Below, one piece after another: positions 24,684-33,277 of a stretch of DNA of 64,000 nucleotides (within the stretch, counting starts at the first letter, position 1; each line of letters begins with the position of its first letter). This DNA is from an uncultured Clostridia bacterium (GTDB taxonomy: Bacteria > Bacillota > Clostridia > UBA1381). The notes beneath the pieces were generated by a model, which was given only the letters and a program-made list of their open reading frames with translations, searched no databases and had not been told where the DNA came from. Made by a program: the position numbers and the translations under genes. The DNA lies in assembly GCA_934487205.1 (NCBI GenBank), contig CAKSRS010000003.1, positions 1 through 64,000 on the forward strand. Direction: 5' to 3'.

Positions 24684-26108
24684 TTATTTTAATACGGATA
24701 TTGCGTCGGTGATGTTTTTTTCGTGCGCTTCCATACCGTATTTATCTACTTCAGTCTTGTTGCGCTCGCCGTGAGTCAGGCACCCCGCACCGCCGATACA
24801 GCCGCCGAGACATGCCATGCCTTCGATAAAGTTTCCGCCGAGAATATTTTTGCTCTTTTTCAGCAGCGCCATTCGGCATGCCTCAATTCCGTCGCACGGA
24901 ACAGGTTTAAGCTCAAAATCTTCAATGCCGTTTTCAATGAGCCCCTGCTTAACCGCGTCGGAAAGTCCGCCGCTGCGCGCAAATATTCTGCCGTAATACG
25001 ACGCGTTGTCAAGCACGTCCTCATCAAGCGTGGTTATATCCAAATCGCGGCTGTCAAACAGCGCCTGTAATTCCTCGAATGTCATGCATGAATCCACGTA
25101 CGGCTTGACTTCGTCCTTTAAAACTTCCGCCTTTTTCGCGGTACACGGCCCGATGAATACAACCTTGCACGGGCCTTCGTGTTCTTTTATATACTTTGAA
25201 ATCGTCGCCATCGGCGAGAGATTGTGCGAAATATACGGCACGAGGTCGGGGAAGGTTTTATGCACATAGTCGACGAATGCCGGACAGCATGAACTTGTCA
25301 AAAATCCCTTTTCCGCAAGTTCTTTCGATTCAGCGCTTGCAACCATGTCTGCGCCCAGAGCCGCCTCGACAACGGTATAAAATCCGAGTTCTTTAAGTCC
25401 GCGGATAACCTGTCCAAGTTTTGCATATTTGAACTGGCTCGAAATTGCCGGAGCAACTACGGCAAATACTTTGTATTTCTTGTTATTTTCGCTTTCTTTG
25501 AGCATGTTTACCACGTCAAGAATATATGATTTATCGGTAATCGCGCCGAACGGACACTGATAAACGCATGCGCCGCACGCGATACATTTATCGTTGTCAA
25601 TTTTCGCCGCCTTGTTTTCGTTCATGGAAATTGCTTTCACCTTGCACGCGTTCTGACACGGACGTTTTCTGTTTATTATCGCCGTAAACGGACATACCTT
25701 TGCGCATGCGCCGCAGTTGACGCACTTCGATTTATCAATATGCGCCACGTGATTTTGGTCAAAACTCAGCGCGCCGCGCTTACATACGTCCTCACAGCGG
25801 TGTGCAAGACAGCCGCGGCACGAGTCGGTTACTTCATAGCCGCACATCGGACATTCATCGCAGGCGATTTCGATAACCTCAATCACGTTCGGATTTTCCT
25901 TGTCGCCGCCCATGGCGATTTTAACGCGCTCGCTCAAAATTGCGCGCTCTTTATAAACGCAGCAGCGCATTGTCGGCGTGTTGCCGGGGACGATTTTTTC
26001 GGGAATACTCAGTAAATTGTCAAGAAGTGTGTCATTCCACGCCTCCCGCGCGACCTCGCGCAATACCTTGTACTTCAAATGCTGAACCTTTGTATCAAAT
26101 TTTCTCAT
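24684..26108 (-). CDS. [FeFe] hydrogenase, group B-like, ferredoxin-fused
   Basis: A 474-residue iron-sulfur protein. Residues about 80-195 carry several [4Fe-4S] motifs ('CDECPMCGYEVTDSCRGC', 'CVNCGACAKVCP', 'CIACGACVYQCP'). The H-cluster domain shows L1 'TSSCCPAF', L2 'GPCTAKKAE' and L3 'EGMACLGGCIGGAG', so the cysteines that bind the active-site cluster are present. The variant loops match the poorly characterised group B rather than the classical group A hydrogenases. It is the last gene of a minus-strand cluster with a sensory hydrogenase and a phosphatase. Direction of catalysis and electron partner are unknown. GAAAGGA precedes the ATG. Confidence 0.82.
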   Translation of the reverse strand: MRKFDTKVQHLKYKVLREVAREAWNDTLLDNLLSIPEKIVPGNTPTMRCCVYKERAILSERVKIAMGGDKENPNVIEVIEIACDECPMCGYEVTDSCRGCLAHRCEDVCKRGALSFDQNHVAHIDKSKCVNCGACAKVCPFTAIINRKRPCQNACKVKAISMNENKAAKIDNDKCIACGACVYQCPFGAITDKSYILDVVNMLKESENNKKYKVFAVVAPAISSQFKYAKLGQVIRGLKELGFYTVVEAALGADMVASAESKELAEKGFLTSSCCPAFVDYVHKTFPDLVPYISHNLSPMATISKYIKEHEGPCKVVFIGPCTAKKAEVLKDEVKPYVDSCMTFEELQALFDSRDLDITTLDEDVLDNASYYGRIFARSGGLSDAVKQGLIENGIEDFELKPVPCDGIEACRMALLKKSKNILGGNFIEGMACLGGCIGGAGCLTHGERNKTEVDKYGMEAHEKNITDAISVLK

Positions 26109-26183
26109 ATCATTATAGTCCTTTCTTGTTACGATAGAGTTTATTTAATAGCTGTAATCCGCAAAACGGAATGCAGAATTATA

Positions 26184-27356
26184 TCAGAAGTAGATTACCT
26201 TAATTCTTTTGCCCATTTGTTCAAGACATTTTGACAGCTCCTCAACAAGGTTCATTTTAATATTGAAATTAATAGGTAAATCCGGATTTTGGTGGGCAGG
26301 GTTTATGGCTCTGCCGACAAAAAAGTTTATGTCTGTCGCTTCCTCGAAAAGGAGACGGCATATAAGCGAGGCACCGTCGCGCTTGTAACCCCAGTGGGAG
26401 TAGCTTTCGTTGCCGCTTAGATAGTCTTTTGCGTATTCGAGCACCTTGTTTATGGTGATAACGCCTTCGGTAACGAGGTCTACGCCTTCGATTTCGGCAA
26501 TCGGCGGAACATCGCTGACCTCAAATTTCAGACTTGTTTTTACCGTTTTGCCGAGAAACTTTGCCGCGATGGACGAAGTCGTTCCGCCGCAGATGATATG
26601 CTTGCCTTCTTTCGAGAAAAACAGCGACATCATGCGGTTTGCGTCGTCACGGTTGGACGGCGGCCCGAACAGAAGATTGACGGGCGCACGTTTGCGTATG
26701 CGCACAACGCACGCGGTTGCGTCATCGCCCGGCTTTTCGCCGTACAGCTTGTAACATTCGTCCACGAGAATTGTCGCAAGCGTTTTTGCAGTAAACCCGC
26801 CAAATGTCAGCGGTTCGAGAAATTCAATTATGTCCTCGCGTTTCCAGCCGAAGTTGTACGCCATGCCTATGCCGGCGTGCGGACAACCGTCGCTCATGGC
26901 GATAAATATATCGTTTTCCTGAAGATTTATTACCGATTTATAGACTTTTTTTCCGTCTATATTCATTTCCGATTTTGGATAATCGTAATTTTTGTTGTCG
27001 CGGAAAAATATAATATGCGGATTGTCATACTGTATAAGCTCCGCCGTTTCATTGTCAATCAGATGAATTATCGTGAAAGTGGAGTATGCAACGCCGCGTA
27101 CCGAACATATCGGAAGTGTTGCGGCTATGGTTGAAACACAGTCTTCAAGAGAAATCCCCTCCGCCATCATGGTAGAGATGATTTTTGAAGTAAGAGTTGA
27201 TAAAATGCTTGCTTTCACGCCGCTCCCGAGGCCGTCGGCAAGAACGATTACCGACGAATTTTCGCCCTGATTAACGACGTCCACATGGTCGCCGCAGAGC
27301 TGTTCGCCGAAATGGTTGATGCTTTTGTAGCCTATGTCTGCGCATAAATTATTCAT
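26184..27356 (-). CDS. SpoIIE/PP2C-family serine phosphatase of the hydrogenase cluster
   Basis: A 390-residue cytoplasmic protein. Residues 20-215 form a PP2C-type phosphatase domain with metal-binding motifs 'LADGLGSGVKA', 'MSDGCPHAGIG' and 'PGDDATACVV'. About 170 further residues are unassigned; they contain 'GGTTSSIAAKFLG'. The start at 27356 has AAGGAG ten bases upstream; the gene overlaps the end of the sensory hydrogenase gene by eight bases, so the two are probably translationally coupled. In known sensory (group C) hydrogenase loci a phosphatase of this type accompanies the sensor, which suggests that redox or H2 status is turned into protein dephosphorylation (inference). Confidence 0.85.
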   Translation of the reverse strand: MNNLCADIGYKSINHFGEQLCGDHVDVVNQGENSSVIVLADGLGSGVKASILSTLTSKIISTMMAEGISLEDCVSTIAATLPICSVRGVAYSTFTIIHLIDNETAELIQYDNPHIIFFRDNKNYDYPKSEMNIDGKKVYKSVINLQENDIFIAMSDGCPHAGIGMAYNFGWKREDIIEFLEPLTFGGFTAKTLATILVDECYKLYGEKPGDDATACVVRIRKRAPVNLLFGPPSNRDDANRMMSLFFSKEGKHIICGGTTSSIAAKFLGKTVKTSLKFEVSDVPPIAEIEGVDLVTEGVITINKVLEYAKDYLSGNESYSHWGYKRDGASLICRLLFEEATDINFFVGRAINPAHQNPDLPINFNIKMNLVEELSKCLEQMGKRIKVIYF

Positions 27357-29025
27357 CTGCAATGGTCTCCTTTAATTTTGTGAGTGCGATTTTGGTTTCG
27401 GCGGTAGTTTCGCCGAGGAGTGATGCGATTTCTTGTACAATACGCATCTGCTTATCAACAACGTTATCGGCTATTTCGACCGTGTTGCGGCTGATCTGCT
27501 CCTTCTTTTCGCGTGTATGCTCTTCTTCCGTTATGTCGCGCATAATGCAGATGATAAGCTTGTAGTCCTTGTCGTAGACGATTGTCTGTTCAACATATCT
27601 TTCGTATTCAGCAAGATATGTGCGTCTGTTTTTTATGCTTCTGCCCGTGCCCAAAACGTCCATAAAGGGTTTCGGGTCGAGTACGCGGACGATTAAATCG
27701 CCCATAATATCCTTTTTACTGCGGAGATTAATCATTTTCAGCGCCGACGCGTTAATCTGCTGGACTTCAAGCGCCTCGTTAAGCACGATGAGCCCATTCG
27801 GCGTGTTTTTAACGATTGTGTCGGAAAAGCTTTCCGCCTTATCTTTAAGGAAGGGCAGACACATGGAAATCTCCGCCTTGCCCTGAATAATGGCAACAGC
27901 CTTTTCGCGGCAAGTGTCATAGCCGCATGAACCGCAGTTCAGCTCGTCGGACGGTTTGAATTTGCCCATTTCGCGCAGGATTTTGTTAATTTCCTGTTCG
28001 GACGGCTGCGGCAGTTTTTTCTCAATCATGGTGAAGGTCTTTTTAAGTGAAAGGCTGTCCGGCTGTTCCACTTCAAAGTCCTTTTTGCCGGCAAATTCCG
28101 ATACCGCCATATAGTCCTTTACGGGACTGCGGTGGAATTTTTCCATTACCGGTCCGCCTACGCAGCTGCCCGTGCATGCCGACATTTCGATAAAGCATTT
28201 GTGGATTTTTCCGCTTTCAATATCGCGCAGAGCTGCCATACAGTTTTCCACGCCGTCTATCGCCATATAGGTGTATTCGGGGTTGTCCTGTGCCATGGTT
28301 TTCAAAATTCCGCCCGTGGTCGGGAAAAATCGTGCTCGACTGTTTTCGTTTTCGAAAATCTCCTGTTTAAGCTCGATGTTTTCCTCTTTAAGCCATTTTG
28401 TAAGCTCGTCAAAGGTAAGAACGGCGTCGACAATGCCGCCGTAATAGTCCGCCTCGTCCTTTTTTGCAACGCACGGCCCGATAAATACGGTTTTTGCCTG
28501 CGGATTTTTGTTTTTGATTTCAAGGCAATGCGCCTGCATAGGCGAATAAATATCCGCAAGATACGGAAGTTCTGCCGGGAAATACTTTTGTATAAGAAGG
28601 TTTACCGAGTGACAGCATGATGAAATTATTATATCTCTGCCGTCCTCGTTAATCATTCTTTCGTATTCGTTTTTTACGATGGTTGCGCCGATTGCGGTTT
28701 CTTCCACATCGGCAAAACCGAGTTTTGAGAGTGCGCTGCGCATGGATTTTATCCCTACGCCTTCATAGTTTGCGATAAAGGATGGAGCAAGGCTGACGTA
28801 AACCGGCGCACCGCTTTGTAAAAGCACTTTTACCTTTTCGGTTTCGTCAACAATTTGCTTTGCGTCCTGCGGACAGACTACGAAACATTGTCCGCAAAGG
28901 ATACATTCGTTGCCTATAATATATGCCTGATTGCCCGAAAATCGAATTGACTTTACCGGACAGTGACGGATACATTTATAACAGTTTTTACAGTTTGATT
29001 TTTTTAAGGTCAGACAGTCTGCCAC
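27349..29025 (-). CDS. sensory [FeFe] hydrogenase with PAS domain (HydS-like, group C)
   Basis: A 558-residue protein. Residues 1-60 hold two [4Fe-4S] motifs ('CKNCYKCIRHCP', 'CILCGQCFVVCP'). The H-cluster-like domain carries 'SSCCHSV', 'GPCVAKKDE' and 'SACTGSCVGGP', which deviate from catalytic hydrogenases in the way described for sensory group C. A further cysteine motif 'CGSCGYDTC' near residue 375 is followed by a PAS domain (about 405-500; 'NTPNGLIVLNEALEVQQINA') and a helical C-terminus with coiled-coil character. The start is a GTG with GGGGG upstream. It should sense H2 or redox state and pass this to the overlapping phosphatase. Confidence 0.85.
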   Translation of the reverse strand: MADCLTLKKSNCKNCYKCIRHCPVKSIRFSGNQAYIIGNECILCGQCFVVCPQDAKQIVDETEKVKVLLQSGAPVYVSLAPSFIANYEGVGIKSMRSALSKLGFADVEETAIGATIVKNEYERMINEDGRDIIISSCCHSVNLLIQKYFPAELPYLADIYSPMQAHCLEIKNKNPQAKTVFIGPCVAKKDEADYYGGIVDAVLTFDELTKWLKEENIELKQEIFENENSRARFFPTTGGILKTMAQDNPEYTYMAIDGVENCMAALRDIESGKIHKCFIEMSACTGSCVGGPVMEKFHRSPVKDYMAVSEFAGKKDFEVEQPDSLSLKKTFTMIEKKLPQPSEQEINKILREMGKFKPSDELNCGSCGYDTCREKAVAIIQGKAEISMCLPFLKDKAESFSDTIVKNTPNGLIVLNEALEVQQINASALKMINLRSKKDIMGDLIVRVLDPKPFMDVLGTGRSIKNRRTYLAEYERYVEQTIVYDKDYKLIICIMRDITEEEHTREKKEQISRNTVEIADNVVDKQMRIVQEIASLLGETTAETKIALTKLKETIADE

Positions 29026-29039
29026 TATAATACCCCCAA

Positions 29040-29291
29040 TTAGTTTTGTGATTTTTCCAATACGTTTTCGCGGAAAAATTCCGTAAATTTTTCGGGTGTG
29101 ATGCCTGTGTACGGAACATCATCAATTACAACCGTAACGCCTTCGCGATTACATAATCCCTTGCAAAAACAACCGGCAAGAGTAATTTCGGCGTCCAGCT
29201 TGCGGGTTTCGATTTCCTTTTGGAACAGCTCAACAAGCTGCTGCGAACCCTTTAAATAGCATGAAGAACCTATGCATATTTCGATAAGCAA
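29040..29291 (-). CDS. thioredoxin-like [2Fe-2S] ferredoxin (NuoE-like)
   Basis: An 83-residue single-domain protein. Four cysteines in the pattern 'CIGSSC' ... 'CFCKGLC' match the thioredoxin-like [2Fe-2S] fold of NuoE/HoxE/HndA. The start is a TTG at 29291, one base beyond the stop of the preceding gene, with GGTGAA upstream. It ends 14 bases before the sensory hydrogenase gene. A role in electron transfer to or from the hydrogenases is inferred from context. Confidence 0.82.
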   Translation of the reverse strand: MLIEICIGSSCYLKGSQQLVELFQKEIETRKLDAEITLAGCFCKGLCNREGVTVVIDDVPYTGITPEKFTEFFRENVLEKSQN

Positions 29292-29292
29292 A

Positions 29293-29535
29293 TTATTTCA
29301 CCACACTTAATACATTTTCCTTAAAGAAATCATCAACGTTGTCGGGCGTAACCGAGAAGAATTTATCGTCAACGGTGACGCAAACGCCGTCCTGACATCT
29401 GCCCATGCAGAAAGTTCCGGCGAGTTCAACCTTATCGCCGAGATTGTTCTCCGGAATGAGATACTGGAGCTGCTCAACAACCTGTCTCGAACCTTTGATA
29501 TGACAGGACGAGCCGATACATACTGTAATTTTCAT
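29293..29535 (-). CDS. thioredoxin-like [2Fe-2S] ferredoxin (NuoE-like)
   Basis: An 80-residue relative of the following gene, with cysteine motif 'CIGSSC' ... 'CMGRC'. It is the first gene of the hydrogenase cluster. The start at 29535 (MKITVCIG) matches its paralogue, but GGCGGA is better spaced to an in-frame ATG at 29547, which would add four residues; the choice is open. That ribosome binding site lies in one arm of an inverted repeat (29554-29601). Confidence 0.8.
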   Translation of the reverse strand: MKITVCIGSSCHIKGSRQVVEQLQYLIPENNLGDKVELAGTFCMGRCQDGVCVTVDDKFFSVTPDNVDDFFKENVLSVVK

Positions 29536-29553
29536 AATAAAACCCATAGCCTT

Positions 29554-29601
29554 TCCGCCCGCTGTTTAATTTTTTTATATGCAAATCTTACCGCGGGCGG
29601 A
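29554..29601 (-). promoter_or_regulatory. inverted repeat covering the ribosome binding site of the hydrogenase cluster
   Basis: TCCGCCCGC (29554-29562) and GCGGGCGGA (29593-29601) are exact inverted 9-base arms around a 30-base AT-rich loop. In the minus-strand mRNA the proximal arm contains the GGCGGA that would act as the ribosome binding site, so folding could restrain translation. Confidence 0.4.
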
Positions 29602-29614
29602 TAAGACGCATTGA

Positions 29615-29655
29615 CGGATATCCGCAAAGCGGCAAAGCTGCCCTGCAGATATCCG
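29615..29655 (-). other. long hairpin after the kinase-like gene
   Basis: CGGATATC and GATATCCG close a 41-base hairpin with further inner pairing (GCA/TGC, GGCA/TGCC). It follows the stop codon of the gene ending at 29661 by five bases. There is no T-run, so it may be an mRNA 3' stabiliser rather than a classical terminator. Confidence 0.45.
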
Positions 29656-29660
29656 ATAAA

Positions 29661-30410
29661 TTACTGATAATCCACAACGTCGATCCACGAATTTAAGAAT
29701 TCGCGCTCTTTTTCGTTGCCTTTAACTGTTTGTGACGCCGCGACAATCGGCATCCATTTCTGAACATACTGCATAGCGGTGTTGCTCTTTTCGCAGAACA
29801 GTTCAAGATATTTTCTCGCACCGGTTATGTCGCCGTCCAGCCAGAAAAGAAGGTAGGTTCTGGCAGCGTCTGCCGAGGCGTTCCCCTGCGTTGCGTGCGA
29901 CCAGTCGATAATGTACGGCGTGCCGTCCTCGGCGATGATAACATTTGACGGATTAAAGTCGCCGTGGCACAGTTTGTTGTGATTGGGCATCGTTTCAAGC
30001 CGCGTGTGCAAATCGTACCGTATCGTTGCCGAGAGGTCGGTTTGACTGATTTTGCGGTTCATTTTATCTTTCAGTTTGTTCAGCATGGGACAGGTTTTTT
30101 CGTGCATTTTCAGCTGGAGGTCGACGAACAAGTTCATGTATTCGTCCTTTTTGTCGGGGCTGTCGTGCATAAGCTGAGCGAGCGTCTGTCCCTTGATATA
30201 GGTCGATACGATTGCCCATTTACCGTCTATTACGGTAACCTCTTCAACTTTCGGAATGTTCAGTCCCGTTTCCTCAACTCTTGCTTGATTCAGCGCTTCG
30301 TTTAAGATGTCCGCTTTGGAAAAATCCTCATTAAATACTTTCATGCATAAATCGCCGTCGCGGTAGACCGTTTTGTTGTTTCTTACTGCAATGATTCTGT
30401 CCAGATTCAT
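29661..30410 (-). CDS. aminoglycoside-phosphotransferase/choline-kinase-like protein
   Basis: A 249-residue cytoplasmic protein of the APH family. The catalytic loop 'LCHGDFNPSNVII' (near residue 143) and the metal-binding 'YIIDWSHAT' (near residue 167) are intact, and the N-lobe shows a short glycine-poor nucleotide-binding region. It starts 15 bases after adhE, so it is probably co-transcribed with that gene. The substrate is not known; antibiotic resistance should not be assumed, since many housekeeping small-molecule kinases share these motifs. Confidence 0.75.
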   Translation of the reverse strand: MNLDRIIAVRNNKTVYRDGDLCMKVFNEDFSKADILNEALNQARVEETGLNIPKVEEVTVIDGKWAIVSTYIKGQTLAQLMHDSPDKKDEYMNLFVDLQLKMHEKTCPMLNKLKDKMNRKISQTDLSATIRYDLHTRLETMPNHNKLCHGDFNPSNVIIAEDGTPYIIDWSHATQGNASADAARTYLLFWLDGDITGARKYLELFCEKSNTAMQYVQKWMPIVAASQTVKGNEKEREFLNSWIDVVDYQ

Positions 30411-30425
30411 GGTATAATTCCCTCC

Positions 30426-33134
30426 TTAACCTCTTTTTTTATTTTCGGCGTCGCGGTAAACCTGCTTGAAATCGTGTTCGCTCTTTTCGATGGCTTTTTC
30501 CGATTCCACCGATTTGATTTCTCTGTATGATTTGCCGTAGTATGCGCACAGATACATTTCCTTGATTTCGCTCATCAGCGGATAGCGCGGGTTTGCGCCG
30601 GTGCACTGGTCGTCGAATGCCTGCTCGGTCATATCGTCGAGTCTGTCAAGGAAGTCCTTTTCGTCAATTCCGTAATCCTTTATTGTCTGCTTAATGCCGA
30701 CTCTTTCCTTGAGTGCATTGACGGCAGCAATAAGATTTTCCAGTTTTTCCGCATCCGTTTTTCCGCCGAGACCGAGATAATCAGCGACTTCGGCATATCT
30801 TGCGAGCGTGTGCGGGTGATCGTATTGTGAAAATGTTCCCATTTTCGCCGGTGTTTCGCTTGCGTTAAAGCGCAGAACATATTCAATCATCAGCGCATTT
30901 GCAACGCCGTGCGGCAGATGGTGGAATGCGCCGAGCTTGTGCGCCATGGAGTGGCATACGCCCAGGAATGCATTTGCAAATGCCATACCCGCCATGGTTG
31001 CCGCATTTGCCATTTTTTCTCTTGCTTTAACGTTTGTCTGACCGTTGTCATATGCCTCGGGCAGGTACTCAAAAATTGTCTTGAGCGCCTTCAGTGCAAG
31101 ACCGTCGGTATAGTCGGTTGCCATCATGGACGCATATGCCTCAAGCGCGTGCGTTACCGCGTCGATACCCGATGCCGCCGTAAGTCCCTTCGGTGCAGAC
31201 ATATGGAAGTCGGTATCGATTATTGCCATTTTCGGCAGAAGTTCGTAGTCGGCAAGCGGATATTTTATGCCGGTTTTTTCGTCGGTGATAACCGCGAACG
31301 GCGTAACTTCCGAGCCGGTTCCGGCAGAAGTCGGGATTGCGATAAAGTATGCCTTTTCGCCCATTTTCGGGAAGGTGTACACTCTCTTTCTTATATCAAT
31401 AAAGCGCATTGCCATATCCATAAAGTCCGCCTCAGGGTGTTCGTAAAGAACCCACATAATTTTTCCGGCGTCCATAGCGGAACCGCCGCCGAGCGCGATG
31501 ATTGTGTCCGGCTTGAATGCAGACATCTGCTTTGCACCCTCCATTGCGGACGCAAGCGTCGGGTCGGGCGCTACGTTAAAGAAGGTTTCGTGTACGATAC
31601 CCATTTCGTCCAGTTTGTCGGTAATCGGCTTTGTGTAGCCGTTTTCATACAGGAATTTATCCGTTACAACGAAGGCTCTTTTTTTGCCCATAACCGTTTT
31701 CAGCTCATCGAGAGCAACGGGCAGACAGCCCTTCTTGATATATACCTTTTCAGGCGCTCTGAACCACAGCATATTTTCCCTTCTTTCCGCAACAGTTTTG
31801 ATATTGATAAGGTGCTTTACGCCGACGTTCTCCGAAACGGAGTTTCCGCCCCAGCTTCCGCAGCCGAGCGTGAGTGACGGTGCAAGCTTGAAGTTGTACA
31901 AATCGCCAATACCGCCGTGCGATGAAGGCGTGTTAACAAGAATACGGCAGGTTTTCATTCTTTCGGCAAATTCCGCAAGTTTTTCCTGCTGCGTCGCGGT
32001 GTCGAGGTAGATGGACGAAGTGTGGCCGTAGCCGCCGTCGGCTATAAGGTGCTCCGCCTTGGAAAATGCGTCCTCAATATCCTCCGCCTTGTACATTGCA
32101 AGCACGGGCGAAAGTTTTTCGTGCGCAAATTCTTCCGAAAGCTCAACCGACTGAACTTCGCCGATAAGGATTTTTGTGGTTTCCGGTACTTTTACGCCGG
32201 CAAGCGCCGCAATTTTATACGCCGGCTGACCGACGATTTTTGCGTTCAATGCGCCGTTTATAATTATGGTTTTGCGAACTTTTTCCGTTTCGTCCTTTTT
32301 TAGGAAGTAACAGCCGCGGTCTGAAAATTCGCGTTTAACTTCATTATATATATTCTTATGCACGATAACCGATTGCTCCGACGCGCAAATCATGCCGTTA
32401 TCGAAAGTTTTGGAATGGATAATCGAGTTCACGGCAAGAATAATGTCGGCGGTCTCGTCGATAATGGCGGGAGTGTTTCCCGCGCCTACGCCGATTGCCG
32501 GTTTGCCGGAAGAATATGCGGCTTTAACCATGCCGGGGCCGCCTGTTGCCAGAATTATGTCCGCCTCTTTCATAAGGAGGTTTGTCATTTCAAGGCTCGG
32601 CGAGTCAATCCAGTTTATGATGCCCTCGGGTGCGCCGGCTTTTACGGCTGCGTCAAGCACGATTTTTGCCGCGGCGATGGTGCTCTGTTTCGCTCTCGGG
32701 TGCGGCGAAATAATAATCGCGTTGCGCGTTTTAAGCGCCAAAAGACATTTGAATATAGCCGTCGATGTCGGGTTCGTGGTCGGGATAACCGCCGCGATTA
32801 CGCCGATCGGTTCGGCAATTTTTTTGATTCCGTATGCCGTGTCTTCTTCAATAACACCGCATGTTTTTGTGTTTCGGTATGCGTTGTAAATGTATTCGGA
32901 CGCATAGTTGTTTTTAATAACCTTGTCCTCAATAACGCCCATGCCCGTTTCTTCCACAGCCATTTTCGCAAGAGGTATTCTCTGCTTGTTTGATGCAGAC
33001 GCGGCGGCAAAAAAGATTTTGTCCACCTGTTCCTGCGTGTAGGACGCAAATTTTTTTTGCGCCGTCCTGATGTCGGCAAGAGCCTTCTCCAGAGATTCTA
33101 CTCCGTCAATGATTTTTCTTTCATTTTCCATCAT
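30426..33134 (-). CDS. adhE: bifunctional acetaldehyde-CoA/alcohol dehydrogenase
   Basis: A 902-residue fusion of an N-terminal acylating aldehyde dehydrogenase (about 10-450; catalytic Cys in 'DNGMICASEQS') and a C-terminal iron-dependent alcohol dehydrogenase (about 460-870; 'GGGSAMDAGKIMW', metal-binding His in 'HALEAYAS', 'GVCHSMAHKLGAFHHLPHG'). It reduces acetyl-CoA to ethanol with two NADH and forms cytoplasmic spirosomes in known cases. AGGAGG lies six bases before the first of two adjacent ATGs. A Rex-like operator overlaps its -10 box, and a LysR regulator gene lies upstream in the same direction. Confidence 0.97.
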   Translation of the reverse strand: MMENERKIIDGVESLEKALADIRTAQKKFASYTQEQVDKIFFAAASASNKQRIPLAKMAVEETGMGVIEDKVIKNNYASEYIYNAYRNTKTCGVIEEDTAYGIKKIAEPIGVIAAVIPTTNPTSTAIFKCLLALKTRNAIIISPHPRAKQSTIAAAKIVLDAAVKAGAPEGIINWIDSPSLEMTNLLMKEADIILATGGPGMVKAAYSSGKPAIGVGAGNTPAIIDETADIILAVNSIIHSKTFDNGMICASEQSVIVHKNIYNEVKREFSDRGCYFLKKDETEKVRKTIIINGALNAKIVGQPAYKIAALAGVKVPETTKILIGEVQSVELSEEFAHEKLSPVLAMYKAEDIEDAFSKAEHLIADGGYGHTSSIYLDTATQQEKLAEFAERMKTCRILVNTPSSHGGIGDLYNFKLAPSLTLGCGSWGGNSVSENVGVKHLINIKTVAERRENMLWFRAPEKVYIKKGCLPVALDELKTVMGKKRAFVVTDKFLYENGYTKPITDKLDEMGIVHETFFNVAPDPTLASAMEGAKQMSAFKPDTIIALGGGSAMDAGKIMWVLYEHPEADFMDMAMRFIDIRKRVYTFPKMGEKAYFIAIPTSAGTGSEVTPFAVITDEKTGIKYPLADYELLPKMAIIDTDFHMSAPKGLTAASGIDAVTHALEAYASMMATDYTDGLALKALKTIFEYLPEAYDNGQTNVKAREKMANAATMAGMAFANAFLGVCHSMAHKLGAFHHLPHGVANALMIEYVLRFNASETPAKMGTFSQYDHPHTLARYAEVADYLGLGGKTDAEKLENLIAAVNALKERVGIKQTIKDYGIDEKDFLDRLDDMTEQAFDDQCTGANPRYPLMSEIKEMYLCAYYGKSYREIKSVESEKAIEKSEHDFKQVYRDAENKKRG

Positions 33135-33189
33135 GATAAACCTCCTTGTAAATCTTGGGATATACCTTTGTTATGCCGATTTCACGGCT

Positions 33190-33207
33190 TTGATAATATT
33201 TTAACAT
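33190..33207 (-). promoter_or_regulatory. Rex-like redox operator at the adhE promoter
   Basis: On the minus strand ATGTTAAAATATTATCAA matches the Rex consensus TTGTTAANNNNTTAACAA at 12 of 14 defined positions and covers the adhE -10 box. Rex is known to repress adhE in Clostridia until NADH accumulates. Confidence 0.55.
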
Positions 33208-33226
33208 ATAAATGCGCCGTTGTAAA
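33198..33226 (-). promoter_or_regulatory. adhE promoter
   Basis: Minus strand: TTTACA (33226-33221), 17-base spacer, TAAAAT (33203-33198), leaving a leader of about 60 bases before adhE. Confidence 0.65.
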
Positions 33227-33277
33227 ATGTTTATATTATATATCGGTAATGTATTTATCGATATAACCTTGACGGGT

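Noticed and set aside
29661..30410. Antibiotic-resistance aminoglycoside phosphotransferase
   Set aside because: The kinase motifs are generic to the APH/choline-kinase superfamily and the gene follows adhE, so resistance cannot be claimed.
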